Shown here piece after piece: positions 15,481 to 15,555 of a DNA stretch of 15,555 bases (the first letter of the stretch is position 1; each line of letters opens with the position of its first letter). The notes under the pieces are model-generated. The model was not told the origin of the DNA, searched no databases, and saw only the letters and a program-made list of their open reading frames with translations. A program made the position numbers and the translations under genes. This DNA comes from JANWJE01 sp044326545. GTDB lineage: Bacteria; Chlamydiota; Chlamydiia; Chlamydiales; Parachlamydiaceae. The stretch lies in assembly GCA_044326545.1 (NCBI GenBank), contig JBIRBM010000038.1:1-15555 (forward strand). The letters are read 5' to 3'.

Positions 15481-15555
15481 GCTTTTTCTCTTCTATCTTT
15501 CCACACATGTAACACGTTTGTGTTGTATAGGCAGGATTTACCACCCCTAATTTCC
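15353..15555 (-). CDS. tnpB: TnpB/OrfB-type protein, C-terminal part (runs off the right edge)
   Basis: The visible C-terminal 67 residues form the zinc ribbon and third RuvC motif of IS605 OrfB (TnpB), the RNA-guided nuclease of these elements. The frame is open to the edge, upstream of the VNPAYTTQTC start of the ribbon. Four zinc cysteines, CYMC and CSSC, are 16 residues apart, and HRDFNAARNI carries the conserved aspartate of RuvC-III. The stop codon at 15353-15355 falls inside the right-end palindrome, as is usual where the omega-RNA overlaps the gene's 3' end. The N-terminal two-thirds cannot be judged from here, so activity is unknown. Confidence 0.85.
   Translation of the reverse strand, partial: KLGVVNPAYTTQTCYMCGKIEEKKLNERQHNCSSCGYNVHRDFNAARNILAIGLDGLGAIPRSLRL

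Larger units (their letters stand above)
15324..15555 (-). mobile_element. Right end of an IS200/IS605-type element (partial)
   Basis: Read on the minus strand, the end resembles known IS200/IS605 right ends: after the tnpB stop comes a GC-rich palindrome (TCGCC-TAAA-GGCGA, plus 15349-15362), then GGGAGTAGTCAC. A further small hairpin, GTCAC-GTCT-GTGAC, occupies 15328-15341. The exact boundary, probably near 15337, is not certain. The left end and any tnpA lie beyond the window. Confidence 0.7.

Overview
The window looks like a chromosomal segment from a member of the Chlamydiota outside the classical Chlamydiaceae (an environmental or Parachlamydiales-type chlamydia). Three things point there. 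The glycogen branching enzyme closely resembles what I remember of Chlamydia GlgB (for example LLAHDPYAF, YLDYGR.EGEW, WVDFSDTRN). A very large autotransporter carries unusually many cysteines in its linker and barrel, as expected of a disulfide-crosslinked chlamydial outer membrane. Many spacers are filled with small palindromic repeats. The species assignment is inference; no database search was possible.

Layout, left to right. Positions 1-72 may hold the first 24 codons of a minus-strand gene that leaves the window. A spacer with a 161-bp foldback element (274-434) follows. Four minus-strand genes, transcribed right to left, fill 450-10004: glgB (glycogen branching enzyme), ligA (NAD+-dependent DNA ligase), sodC (a lipoprotein Cu/Zn superoxide dismutase) and a 1440-residue autotransporter. 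A 600-bp divergent spacer (10005-10605) holds a second foldback element, a candidate promoter with an overlapping dyad, and another intergenic repeat. On the plus strand come a secreted collagen-like protein with a C-terminal domain of the Bacillus exosporium BclB type (10606-11826) and mfd, the transcription-repair coupling factor (12039-15323). At the right edge, immediately after mfd, lies the right end of an IS200/IS605-type element with the C-terminal zinc ribbon of a TnpB/OrfB protein on the minus strand.

The housekeeping genes (ligA, mfd, glgB) look intact, with their active-site motifs in place. The accessory content concerns the cell surface and envelope: the autotransporter, the periplasmic superoxide dismutase directly upstream of it, and the collagen/BclB protein. 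The sodC-autotransporter spacer can fold either as a terminator followed by a T run or as a competing upstream hairpin, an attenuator-like arrangement.

The most interesting items are the collagen-BclB protein in a chlamydial context, the two families of short palindromic intergenic repeats (one placing an RGGTGARTT-like motif 17-26 nt before three start codons), the exact 756-bp tandem duplication inside the autotransporter, the attenuator-like spacer, and the TnpB end whose omega-RNA guide would be drawn from the 3' edge of mfd.
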